Shown here: positions 22,060 through 32,463 of the stretch, in pieces
How the letters are laid out: every line of letters starts with the position of its first letter
Numbering within the stretch: the first letter of the stretch is position 1
From: Tetrapyrgos nigripes
Taxonomy: Eukaryota > Basidiomycota > Agaricomycetes > Agaricales > Campanellaceae
Direction: 5' to 3'
Assembly (NCBI GenBank): GCA_013368315.1
Contig: JAACJM010000172.1
Location: 124,001 to 188,000, forward strand
Length of the DNA stretch: 64,000 nucleotides
The notes under the pieces: model-generated
Seen by the model: only the letters and a program-made list of their open reading frames with translations
Databases searched by the model: none
Told to the model about the DNA's origin: nothing
Made by a program: the position numbers and the translations under genes

Positions 22060-23171
22060 TTCTTCATCAAAAAGAAAGACGGAAAACTTCATCCAGTTCA
22101 AGATTATTCAAAACTCAATTCCTTGACTATCAAAAATCGATATCCTATTCCATTGATTTCAGATGTGCTATATAAACTAAGGCACACGAAGATTTTTACG
22201 AAACTCAATGTTAGATGGGGATACAACAACATTCGAATCAAGGAAGGGGACAAACATAAAGCTGCATTTGTCACCAATCAAGGATTGTTCGAACCCCTCA
22301 TAATGTTTTTCGGCCTCAGAAATTCACCAGCAACATTCCAAACCATGATGAACGAAATCTTCACAGACCTTATCCAAGCAGGGAAGGTTATGGTTTACAT
22401 GGACGATATCTTGATATTCTCAAAGGACATGGACAAGCACACGAAATTGTTCAAGAGGTTTTACGAATTCTAAAAACACATAATCTCTACTTGAAACTGG
22501 AGAAGTGTGATTTCCATAAGGACAAAGTGGAATATTTGGGACTTATAGTGGGCAACGGGAAGATGAGGATGGACCCTGTCAAGGTTGAGGGAGTCTGCCA
22601 ATGGGAAACACCAACTTGTGTCAAAGACGTTCAGAGCTTCTTAGGATTTACAAACTTTTATTGAAGGTTCATTAAAGACTATGCAAAGATGGCTCGTCCG
22701 TTAAATGATTTGACACAAAAGGATGTACCCTGGCAATGGACACCAGACCAAGAAAAGGGCTTTCAGAAGTTGAAAGATGCTGTCACATCAGAACCGGTTC
22801 TCCATTTTCCCCTGGATAATTGTCCTTATCGAGTCAAAGTGGATAGTTCCAATTTCGCCATGGGTGCTGTGTTGTCCCAACTCCAAGACAGTGAATGGGT
22901 ACCTATTGCCTTTTTATCAAAAGGCCTTAGTGAACCAGAACGAAACTACAAGATTCATGATAAGGAGATGTTGGTGATCATGAGACATTACTTGATGGGG
23001 GGACCAAGATTTGAAATCTGGACGGACCATCATAATCTCCAATACTTTATGATGGCAAAAACCCTCAACAGGAGACAGCCTCGTTGGTCGTTGGAATTAG
23101 CTGATTATGACTTTCAGCTGGTTCACAAACCAGGAAAGAGTCATTTGAAGCCTGATCTACTTTCAAGATGA
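22060..23171 (+). pseudogene. E2 reverse transcriptase and RNase H
   Basis: RT motifs run from FFIKKKDGKLHPVQDY to VYMDDILIFS (about 22396-22425, catalytic pair intact). The first catalytic aspartate, in the FTKLDVRWGYNNI motif of relatives, is Asn here (FTKLNVRWGYNNI, about 22192-22230), which should kill polymerase activity. A frameshift occurs near 22440 and a TGA lies at 22662-22664 in NFY-stop-RFIKDY. RNase H follows (22689-23171) with VKVDSSNFAMGAVLSQ, ERNYKIHDKEMLVIMR and FEIWTDHHNLQYF. Confidence 0.85.
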
Positions 23172-23199
23172 AAGGGTCATGAGGAGGGGGCAGATGATA

Positions 23200-24289
23200 A
23201 CAAAAACATCACCCTTCTTAAAGCCGAATTCCTGCGAGCCATTGAGACAGCCCAAGCTCAAGACACCCCAGGAGATATTTTCCTTGCACAAGTACGAAAT
23301 TCAAGATGCAAATGGGAACCCTCAGTCATAAAAAACGTCAAACACGATCATTCATTCCAAAACCACGGAGATTATATTACTAAAGATAATCTCTTATATG
23401 TTCCCAATGACCTTGAGCTCTGTAACAAAATCATCTGATTCCATCACGACACGTACTTCGCAGGCCACCTGGGTCAAGCCAAAACAGCCGAACTACTTAC
23501 TCGACACTATTGGTGGCCTAGCATCTATGGAGATGTCAAGAGATATGTCAAAGGATGTCCTACATGTCAATGAACCAAAACCTTTCCAGGGAAACTGAGA
23601 GGACTACTAAGTCCTAACAAGATCCCGGAACAAATTTGGCAAATTATCTCTTGTGATTTAATCACGGGTATACCACTATCCTTGTCATTGTAGATCGACT
23701 CAGTAAAAGGATGAGAGCACTAGCAACTTATGACAAAGTCACTAGCGAAGGCATAGCACAGTTATCCTTGGACCGTGTTTGGAGGGATTTTGGATTACCC
23801 AAATGGGTTATTAGTGATTGAGGATCAGTCTTCGTTAGCAAATTTCTAAAATCCCTCTATGAGATTCTGGGCATCAAAATGAATGTTTCAACAGTGTATC
23901 ACCCTCCAACCAATGGACAAATAGAACGTGTCAACCAAGAAATCGAACAATACTTGTGTGTTTTTTGCAATTGGTGACAAGATGACTGGGCAGAATTCTG
24001 CTATAACGATCAAGAACATAGTTCTACAGGCTACACTCCCTTCTATATGACTAGTGGCTTTCATCCTCGAAAAGCCACTGAACCATTTGTTGATGTCACC
24101 AATGAAACTGCAATAGATTTCTTTGATCAGATTGAAAAGGCTAGAACAGATGCTAAAGTGTGTCTTATGAGGAGTGCAGAGTTGATGAAGAAATACTACG
24201 ATAGAGGACGGAATGAAGATCCAGAATACAAGAAGGGAGATAAGGTGTATATTAAAGGGAAGAACATCACTATGGAATGATCAAGTACC
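23200..24289 (+). pseudogene. E2 integrase
   Basis: The zinc module HHDTYFAGHLGQAKT...CPTCQ spans about 23440-23570. The DDE core is recognisable (SCDLITG, SD-stop-GSVF, then PTNGQIERVNQEIEQY at about 23920). In-frame TGA codons at 23436, 23571, 23819, 23975 and 24278 mostly stand where relatives carry Arg. The C-terminus (YKKGDKVYIKGKNITME) is cut off at 24292 by the CACTA-like element and resumes at 28913. Confidence 0.8.
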
Positions 24290-24292
24290 AAA

Positions 24293-25131
24293 CGCTGGAG
24301 GCAAATCCCTGTAAAACATCTGCCATACAGAGGTATTACAGTGACCTTACAACAAGTCATTCAATAAGTAATCCACCTTGGATTACAGAGGTATTACAGA
24401 GAGAAGAATTTTCCAGAGCAATGCTGTAAGACTGCTGTAAGACAAGTTGTATTACAGGGATATTTCAGAGGCCAAATCCCTGTAGATCCGGTGCCCTACA
24501 TAGGGATTACAGCAACCTTACACTAAGCCATTCAACAAGTATTCTGCCTTGGATTACAGAAGTATTACAGAGAGAAGAAATTTTGGGAGCAATGCTGTAA
24601 GACTGCTGTAAGACAAGTTGGATTACAGGAACATTTCAGAGTGACATGGTGTCACAGTAATACATTAGGTAATACAGCCAAGAAATACAGAAGTATTTCA
24701 GTGTGACAAAAAGTCACAGTATATCTTCCAGTAATTCAAGTCTGTATTACAAAGGATTTATAACATTCAAGTACAGTCAAATACCTCATAATGAATAGTG
24801 TTGGGAGACAGCCCAAAGCTATTCATTATGGTGGTTATTCCTTGTGATATATTTTTTTGGCTGTAAACATCAGTTTGGGAGAGCCAAAAGTGTATTCGTT
24901 ATGACCAATTATTCATTATTACCTTATTCATTATGAGGTATTCTACTGTATACACTAAATCTACAGTGATGGCAAATGTTTTACAAGAGACTTACTGTGA
25001 CATTTCAGTCACAGTAATATTGGGGTAAGTCAGCCAGGATTACTGAAACATTACAACAAAAAGGAAAGAATATATCTGCAAAATTAAATGTATTGATGGA
25101 AAATATATAATGTCACATTTAGGTGACAGTA
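24293..25131 (+). repeat. Left inverted arm of CACTA-like element
   Basis: Pairs as reverse complement with 28274-28912 once the MITE (24774-24948) is excluded. Inside the arm a ~170 bp block, including ATGCTGTAAGACTGCTGTAA, is present twice in tandem (from about 24300 and from about 24470). Short TGTAATACC/GGATTACAG motifs recur throughout. Such subterminal motifs are typical transposase-binding regions of CACTA elements. Confidence 0.85.
24774..24948. mobile_element. 175-bp MITE, copy 2 (inverted relative to copy 1)
   Basis: TA at 24772-24773 and 24949-24950. Its reverse complement differs from 16682-16856 at one position by eye (CATAAGG versus CACAAGG). It sits within the left arm of the CACTA-like element and is absent from the right arm, so it inserted after that element. 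Confidence 0.95.
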
Positions 25132-25299
25132 AGAGGACTGGATGCTTGGAGACACTCTGCATGCACCCCCCCAGACGCAACTTGTGCACACCATGGTGGA
25201 AAATATATAATGTCCCATTTAGGTGACAGTAAGAGGACTGGATGCTTGGAGACACTCTGCATGCACCCCCCCAGATGCAACTTGTGCACACCATGGTGG
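25100..25299 (+). repeat. 100-bp tandem duplication
   Basis: 25100-25199 and 25200-25299 are near-identical. Each contains GTGACAGTAAGAGGACTGGA and a run of Cs before AGACGCAACTTGTGC or AGATGCAACTTGTGC. The last part introduces the minisatellite. Confidence 0.9.
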
Positions 25300-28262
25300 A
25301 TGCAACCTGCATGCACCATGGACGCAACTTGCATGTACTCTGGACACAACTGGTGTGCACTCCAGACGCAACTTGTGCGCACTCTGGACACACTCTGGAC
25401 ACAACCTGCGCGCACTCTGGATGCAACTTGCACGCACTCTGGACACAGCCTGCATGCACCATGGACGCAACTTGTGTGCACTCTGGATGCAACCTGCGCG
25501 CACCCTGGATGCAACCTGTGGGCACTCTGGACGCAACCTGCGCGCACTCTGGACTCAACTTGCGGGCACTCTGGACACAACCTGCGCGCACCCTGGACAC
25601 AACCTGTGCACACCCTGGACACAACCTGCACGCACTCTGGACGCAACCTGCACACACTCTGGATGCACTCTGGACGCAACCTGCACGCACCCTGGACGGA
25701 TGCACTCTGGACGCAACCTATGCACCCTCTGGAGACAACCTGTGCGCACCCTGGAGGCAACCTGCACGCACTCTGGACGCAACCTGCACGCACCCTGGAT
25801 CAACCTGCGTGCACTCTGGACACAACCTGCGCGCACCCTGGATGCAACTTGCACGCACTCTGGACGCAACGTGTGCGCACCCTGGATGCAACCTGTGCGC
25901 ACTCTGGACACAACCTGCTGCGTGCACCATGGAAGCACTCTGGACACAACCTGCACGCAACCTGCATGCACCCTGGACACATCCTGCACACACCCTGGAC
26001 GCAACCTGCGTGCACTCTGGACGCACTCTGGATGCACTCTGGACACACTCTGGACACAACCTGCGCGCACTCTGGACGCAACCTCCGCGCACCCTGGACA
26101 CAACCTGTGCCCACCCTGTATGCAACTTGCCTGCACTCTGGACGCAACCTGCACGCAACCTGGACCAACCTGCATGCACACACTCTGGACGCAACCTGCA
26201 CGCACTCTGGACACAACCTGCGCACACCCTGGACTCAACCTGCACGCACTCTGGCCGCAACCTGCGTGCACCCTGGACTCAACCTGTGCGCACCCTGGAC
26301 GCAACTTGTGCCACTCTGCTCTGGACGCAACCTGCGCACACTCCGCACACTCTGGATGCACTCTGGATGCAACCTGTGCGCACCCTGGATGCAACCTGCG
26401 GGCACTCTGGACGCAACTTGCGCACACTCTGGATGCACCCTGGACACAACCTGCACACACCCTGGACGCAACCTGTGCGCACTCTGGAAGCAACCTGCAC
26501 ACACCCTGAACGCAACCTGCGCGCACTCTGGACGCAACCTGCACACACTCTGGACGCAACCTGCGCGCACCCTGGACACAACCTGCACGCACTCTGGACA
26601 CAACTTGCGCGCACTCTGGACGCAACCTGCACGCACCCTGGACGCAACCTGCACCCACTCTGGACCCAACTTGCATGCACTCTGGATGCAACCTGCGCGC
26701 ACTGTGGACGCAACTTGCACGCACTCTGGACGCAACCTGCACGCACCATGGACACAACTTGTGCGCACTCTGGATGCACCCTGGACACAACCTGTGCGCA
26801 CTCTGGACGCAACCTACGCGCACCCTGGACGCAACCTGCGCGCACCCTGGACGCAACCTGCGCGCACTCTGGACGCAACCTGCTGCGCGAACCATGGACG
26901 CACTCTGGAAGCAACCTGCCCGCACTCTGGATGCAACTTGCACGCACTCTGGACACAACTTGCACGCACTCTGGACGCAACCTGCATGCAATCTGGATGC
27001 AACTTGCGCGCACTCTGGACACAACTTGCACACACTCTGGACGCGACCTCCGCGCACTCTGGACACACTCTGGATACAACCTGCATGCACTCTGGATGCA
27101 CTCTGGACGCAACCTGCGTGCACTCTGGACGCAACTTGCACGCACTCTGGACACAACCTGTGCGCACCCTGGACGCAACCTGCGCACACGCTGAACGCAA
27201 CCTGCACGCACCCTGGATGCAACCTGCGCACACTCTGGACGCAACCTGCATGCACCCCGGACTCAACCTCTGCACACCCTGGATGCAACCTGCGCGCACT
27301 CTGGACGCAACTTGCGCGCACCCTGGACTCAACCTGCACACACTCTGGACGCACTCTGGACGCACTCTGGACACACTCTGGACGCAACCTGCGCGCACTC
27401 TGGACGCAACCTCTGCGCACCCTGGACACAACCTGCGCCCACCCTGTATGCAACTTGCCTGCACTCTGAACGCAACCTGTGCGCACTCTGGACGCACCCT
27501 GGACGCAACCTGCGCGCACCCTGGACGCAACCTGCGCGCACTCTGGACACAACCTGCGCGCAACCCGGACCAACCTGCATGCACACACTCTGGACACAAC
27601 CTGCACACACTCTGGACGCAACCTGCGCACACCCTGGACTCAACCTGCACGCACTCTGGCCGCAACCTGCGTGCACCCTGGACTCAACCTGTGCACACCC
27701 TGGACGCAACTTGTGCCACTCTGCTCTGGACGCAACCTGCGCGCACTCTGGACGCAACCTGCGCACACTCTGGACGCAACTTGCACGCACTCTGGACACA
27801 ACTTGCATGCACTCTGGACACACTCCTGCACGCACTCTGGACGCAACCTGTGCGCACCCTGGATGCACCATGGACACACTCTGGACGCAACCTGTGCGCA
27901 ATCTGGACGCAACTTGCGCACACTCTGGACGCAACCTGCACACACCCTCCACGCAACTTGCGCACACTCTGGACACAACCTGCACACACTCTGGACACAA
28001 CTTGCACGCACTCTGGATGCAACCTCCATGCACCCTGGATGCAACCTGTGCACACTTTGGACACCACCTGTGCACACTCCAGATGCAACTTGTGCGCCAT
28101 GGTCTTGAGTGCACACAGGTTGCATCCAGAGTGCGTGCAGGTTGTGTCCAGGGTGCATGCAGGTTATGTCCAGAGTGCATGCAGATTGCATCTAGAGTGC
28201 ACACAAGTTGTGTTTGGAGTACATGCAAGTTGTGTCCAGAGTGCGTGCTAGTTGTGTCCATG
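25300..28262. repeat. 22-bp minisatellite array
   Basis: About 130 units of a 22-bp consensus close to GCAACCTGCGCGCACTCTGG plus AC. Variation is confined to a few positions (CCTG/CTTG, CGCG/CACG/TGTG, ACTC/ACCC, GGAC/GGAT), and occasional ~11 bp short units occur. Because the unit lacks stops in nearly all frames and 22 is not a multiple of 3, very long frames appear on both strands (for example 25123-28251, plus, 1042 codons). I treat these as a by-product of the repeat. From about 28105 to 28262 the units run in the opposite orientation as part of the right arm. Confidence 0.9.
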
Positions 28263-28273
28263 GTGTGCACACG

Positions 28274-28912
28274 TTGTCACCTAAATGTGACATTACATAT
28301 TTTCCATCAATATGTTTAATTTTGCAGATATATTCTTTCCTTTTTGTTGTAATGTTTCAGTAATCCTGGCTGACTTACCCCAATATTACTGTGACTGAAA
28401 TGTCACAGTAAGTCTCCTGTAAAACATTTGCCATCACTGTAGATTTACTGTTGACTTGAATGTTGTAAATCCTTTGTAATATGGACTTGAATTACTGGCA
28501 GATATACTGTGACTTCTTGTCACACTGAAATACTTCTGTATTTCTTGGCTGTATTACCCAATGTATTACTGTGACACCATGTCACTCTGAAATGTTCCTG
28601 TAATCCAACTTGTCTTACAGCAGTCTTACAGCATTGCTCTGAAAATTTCTTCTTTCTGTAATACCTCTGTAATCCAAGGCAGATTACTTGTTGAATGGCT
28701 TGGTGTAAGGTTGCTGTAATACCTATGTAGGGCACTGGATTTACAGGGATTTGCCCTCTGAAATGTCCCTGCAATACAACCTGTCTTACAGCAGTCTTAC
28801 AGCATTGGTAATACATCTGTAATACAAGGTGGATTACTTATTGAATGACTTGTTGTCAGGTCACTGTAATACCTCTGTATGGCAGATGATTTACAGGGAT
28901 TTGCCTCCAGTG
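28274..28912 (-). repeat. Right inverted arm of CACTA-like element
   Basis: Reverse complement of the left arm. It retains the tandemly repeated subterminal block but has no MITE. It ends in GGATTTGCCTCCAGTG. Confidence 0.85.
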
Positions 28913-29416
28913 AAACTTGTGGACAAATGATACAGACCTTTTCCTGTCAAGGAAAAGGTAGGGAGTTCCTCATATTGAGTGGATATTCCAAAAACCTGGA
29001 AGAGTATTCACCCTGTTTTCCATACATCATATCTTCATCCTCATCATTCTTTGGTTGCGAAACACCAGCAAGACAACGTTAGTCAAGAACCTGCTACTAT
29101 CAAAGATGGCTCACTGGTCTATGACGTCAAAGAAATCCTAGACTCCCATATGCATTATAACTGGAAGAAGAAGAAATTGTTTTTGGAATATCTGGTGAAG
29201 TGGTTGGGGTATTCAACAGTGGAGAATACTTGGGAACCAGCAATGGAGTTGGAAAAGAAGTGTCAAGAACTAATAACCAAGTTCCACACAAAGAATCCAG
29301 CAGCACCTCGGAATATGAAAACAATCCTTTCTTTTGTTCCTCGAGAGTTTTACACTTCGGGGCCAAAGAAATCCCAAGCATGGGTCTACAGAATCTCTCA
29401 AGCATCTTTGGGGTGA
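28913..29416 (+). pseudogene. E2 integrase C-terminus and chromodomain
   Basis: Reading resumes with KLVDK-stop-YRPFPVKEKVG (TGA at 28928-28930) and then SSSY-stop-VDIPKTWKSIHPVF (TGA at 28976-28978), the GPF/Y module. It runs on into a chromodomain: YDVKEILDSH, LEYLVKWLGYSTVENTWEP (about 29121-29255). Chromodomains direct chromovirus integration to marked chromatin. The frame closes at 29416. Confidence 0.85.
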
Positions 29417-29420
29417 AGAT

Positions 29421-29437
29421 CCTTAAGAGGGGGGTAA
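29421..29437 (+). promoter_or_regulatory. E2 polypurine tract
   Basis: CTTAAGAGGGGGGTAA directly precedes the 3' LTR start TGTCATGAACC at 29438. It would prime plus-strand DNA synthesis. Confidence 0.8.
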
Positions 29438-29807
29438 TGTCATGAACCTTTCATTCCTCATTCAAGAAGCCCTTAGAAGGATTCTCGATCTTTCTTTATC
29501 TCTCTGATTACCACTACCCACTTTCCCCTAACAAGATTGACTTCTTCTGAGCTGGATCATTTATCGCTCCATAGTTGTCTGTGGATCCCCTTAGATTGCG
29601 AGCACGTCGTCATAAAACCTTAATTTATTGTCTCAATTAATTCCTCTAGAAACACAGACATTATTTGCAAAGTAGTATATATAGAGTAGGATACTCATCC
29701 TGTATCTTTACTCTAGTCTGGTCTTATCATATGGACCTTGCCTTATTCTACTCAATTCTTCAGTGTCATTGTCACCTTGCCTAAACATCTTCAGCTCAGT
29801 TCTGACA
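29438..29807 (+). repeat. E2 3' LTR
   Basis: 370 bp, TGTCATGAACC...TTCTGACA, followed by the target copy GATGA. Continuous counterpart of the split 5' LTR. Confidence 0.95.
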
Positions 29808-30467
29808 GATGAACAGGTAGAAATTATTTGCCCAAACCCTTGCCACTGCACCACCAACTTTCTTCTGTTTTTCATAAATGAAGTTGTTCATGGAGAGAAT
29901 GTGAATCTACTCAGCAATATCTGGAATGTCCAATTTGACTAGGTCTGTCAGAGGAGGTGCCGTGATGACCCCATCCTTGAGAACACAAGTGAAGTTTCTC
30001 ATGAGTCATGGAGCAAGTGCAGTGATTGGCAAGGTGTACTTGCACCCACCTTGGGGGGTGGTGTGAAAGATGATTCAGGAAGGGATTGGGATGGGACATT
30101 GTCTTTGTCGTCATCAGAGGAGTATAGGGATGATTCTTGGGATGATTCTGAGTCAGAGTCCTTTGACCGAGATTTTGACTTGGCTTTCACCTTGCATGTG
30201 GATCTCAACAACTTGGACTTTGACTTTGTGTGTTTATGTGAGGTCTGACAATCCAGAACTTGAGTGTGTGTCCCAGTCAGAGGCCTCTGATTTGGAATCT
30301 GACAAGATGGCAAAGCAGGCCCTTTTCATCTCAGTCTTCTTCACCTTCTTCAACTTTGACTTTGTCACCCTATGACAAACCTTCCCCTCCCTTATTACCT
30401 TCCTGTCCTTCTTTGCAAGTGCTGGACTGGCCTCTGTGAGGTCCTCTCCTTTGTCACACACATTGGT
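29808..30467 (-). pseudogene. Gag-like region of DIRS-like element, middle part
   Basis: The minus-strand reading includes an acidic/serine-rich basic segment (KSKSRSKDSDSESSQESSLY, about 30190-30110). A lysine-rich part lies upstream (KSKLKKVKKTEMKRACFAIL). It is disordered in character, as in the gag-like ORF1 of fungal DIRS-like elements, and adjoins the 16857-17406 fragment once E2 is removed. Frames are broken. Confidence 0.55.
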
Positions 30468-30470
30468 ATT

Positions 30471-31227
30471 AGAGAGCTTGCACAGAGCCACCAGAAGCCA
30501 TGTGTGGCTTAGTAAGCGTGCGCAGAGTGGTTGGCTCGAAGTTGTGTGCGCAACCCAAACACAGCCATATATCGCTTGTCAGTCCAACAAGTGCTATTCC
30601 TTCTCTTCTATCCTCATTTAGCATCACGACCAAGACCTCAGGTAACTAGTCACGCAGCCCCAAGCACCATGGTACTCTAGGACACGTCAGGAGTATGGCA
30701 GGAACATTTGGCAGCTTTCATTAGGATACGCAGGTGTGTATGCTGCTTTCTGCATACTTTTTGGGTCTAAATTTGATTTAGGGCTGCCTAGAATGGTCCA
30801 GTCTCCTGCATATCTGAGCTGGCTCCAAAAATGATGCCGTTATCCATGCCCCCTCACCACCCTGCGCTTTCTCTCCACATATCCTCACCTGCTGCTCTCC
30901 TCTTTTTATCAGACATACTGTCTGACCCCAGCATCCTTTCCAGCTCATCTGTTTGTTGAGAAAAGCTCGTCATTCCTCTCACAAGCTCTCATAGTTCATA
31001 TATGTCAAATCTCTGTTGCGCTAGTTTTTGTACATCATATCCTGGTTTTTTTGTGCTCAGACTATTCCTGGATGCTCCCTCCATTACTTCCTATGCTTGT
31101 TTCTCATGTACTCACTGTAGGTACCTCAATATACGCTTTGCAGCTTGCGCACACGATTTTGAGCCATCCGCTCTGTGCACACTTACTAAGCCACACGTGG
31201 CTTCTGGTGGCTCTGCGCAAGCTCTCT
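30471..31227. mobile_element. 757-bp TIR element, non-autonomous
   Basis: ~80 bp inverted ends beginning AGAGAGCTTGCACAGAGCCA and AGAGAGCTTGCGCAGAGCCA. The 3-bp duplication ATT is at 30468-30470 and 31228-31230. The 3-bp A/T-rich target suggests PIF/Harbinger, but the superfamily is uncertain. No transposase; the interior has no recognised gene. It splits the DIRS-like gag region. Confidence 0.8.
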
Positions 31228-31230
31228 ATT

Positions 31231-32428
31231 GTCTTCTTTGGATGTTGTTTTGATAACAATTGGAGTGGTGGCCTTTTGTTTGCTGCCACTGGTTTGTGGA
31301 GGAGATCGACGAGATCGTTTGTGTGGACAGTGCCTAGATGGAGAAGGCAGACCCATGGGGGAATGGTGGATGGGATTGGTGGGATTGATGGAATGCTGAA
31401 GGCGAGGTTGTAGAGGGCCTTTGCCCTTTGCTTGCCAGAGGAATCATTCCTGGCCACCAACCAGGGTAACCTCAGGATGATGAGTGACTGGAATACATGT
31501 GACGTCCTCCTGCCAGGGGATGCTTCCTTGGAAATTGTCCAGAGCTGGCTCATCATGATGCACACTCGGGACTGGAGTGACATCCCATTCATGGTGAGAA
31601 AAACAGGGAGAGTCAGCTGCCAGGACAGAGAAACCCCAAATGCCTTGGGGAAAGGAGGGTTCCAGATGAGAAGAAAGCTGTCTGGGTCCTTTAGAGGGCT
31701 CCACATTCCTGTCTGCAAGCTCACCTAGGTGAAGCTGAGTTCTGGTTGAACAAGATATTAAAATACACACTGGTGTTTGGAGTGCCCAGGGATTGGCCTT
31801 GGGATGAGCCTGCTGTAGTCTGTGCTGCAGCTACAGTGCAATTAGTTATCTGAAGGGAATCAGGTAGAGTGACTCACCAGTGTGTGGAACATGGTGCTTC
31901 TTACCATGGGAGGGTTTGGGAACAGACTGCAAAGCAGCTGCAGCAGGGTCCTGAGGATCGTCTGCAGGAAGAGTTCTACCTGCCTCACCCATGGTGAGGT
32001 CAGAGTAGCCAGACCTCAATGCTGGAGACACGGAGGTCCCTAGTGACTGATAGACAGGAGGATGCTCAGCGTCAGCAAGAGGAGCTTGTTTGGTGCAACC
32101 CAGTCTGTTCCTTGGTACAGACTTGATGTAGGGCACCATGAGTGCTTGCCCAATCACCCAAACATCCCACCACCACAGCATTGTCCTCATCCTCAGATTT
32201 GACTGTGTCAGACTCATCAGTGTTATCTTCTTCCAGAACCTTGGGAATGACACAAGTGGGACACCTAGCAGGAACATGCTGGTCCTGGCTGGAGTTGGTT
32301 GTCTTATTGGTGGAACAGCCTCTGCGAAGCCTGGGGGCCCCAGACTGCAACTGGATCAGGTCTTGTAGCTCTGCCATGGAAGACACAATTATGGGATTAT
32401 GCTTGGAGTCACGTAGCAGTGATGACAA
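31231..32428 (-). pseudogene. Gag-like region of DIRS-like element, N-terminal part
   Basis: Minus-strand frames begin near 32428 with SMAELQDLIQLQSGAPRLRR and an acidic stretch (KVLEEDNTDESDTVKSEDED). They continue through Pro/Ser-rich sequence in two further frames to 31231. No catalytic motif is present. Position at the 5' end of the minus-strand element and composition support the ORF1 call. Confidence 0.5.
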
Positions 32429-32463
32429 GAAAAGAATTCAGGGATATCAAGATATTGAGATGG

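Larger units (their letters stand above)
24293..28912. mobile_element. CACTA/EnSpm-like non-autonomous element with minisatellite core
   Basis: A 4,620 bp insertion between the integrase and chromodomain of E2, flanked by AAA (24290-24292 and 28913-28915). The ends read CGCTGGAGGCAAATCCCTGT and, inverted, CACTGGAGGCAAATCCCTGT. A 3-bp duplication and CACTG-type ends are the signature of CACTA/EnSpm. Removing it with one AAA restores the E2 reading TKLVDK. The arms are inverted repeats of ~630 bp with internal direct duplications. Between them lie a 100-bp tandem duplication and ~3 kb of 22-bp repeats. No transposase is encoded. Confidence 0.8.
17407..29807 (+). mobile_element. E2: Ty3/gypsy chromovirus
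   Basis: A 12.4 kb copy flanked by the 5-bp duplication GATGA (17402-17406 and 29808-29812), with TG...CA LTRs. Coding order is gag with zinc knuckle, protease, RT, RNase H, integrase, chromodomain. Its 5' LTR holds a 1.69 kb insertion. A 4.62 kb CACTA-like element separates the integrase from the chromodomain. Stops are numerous and mostly TGA. LTR identity is only about 91-92% by eye, making this the oldest gypsy copy in the window. It interrupts the gag of the DIRS-like element. Confidence 0.9.

Noticed and set aside
25123..28251. 1042-codon frame and many other long frames on both strands as protein genes
   Set aside because: They are produced by a stop-free 22-bp repeat read in every frame; no domain, and no frame is favoured.
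25300..28262. CRISPR-like array
   Set aside because: The units are contiguous 22-bp repeats without unique spacers, in a eukaryotic transposon.
20164..28978. TGA recoding (alternative nuclear code) in E2
   Set aside because: Expected residues are mostly Arg rather than one reassigned amino acid such as Trp, and other elements use TGA as a normal stop; CpG decay explains it.
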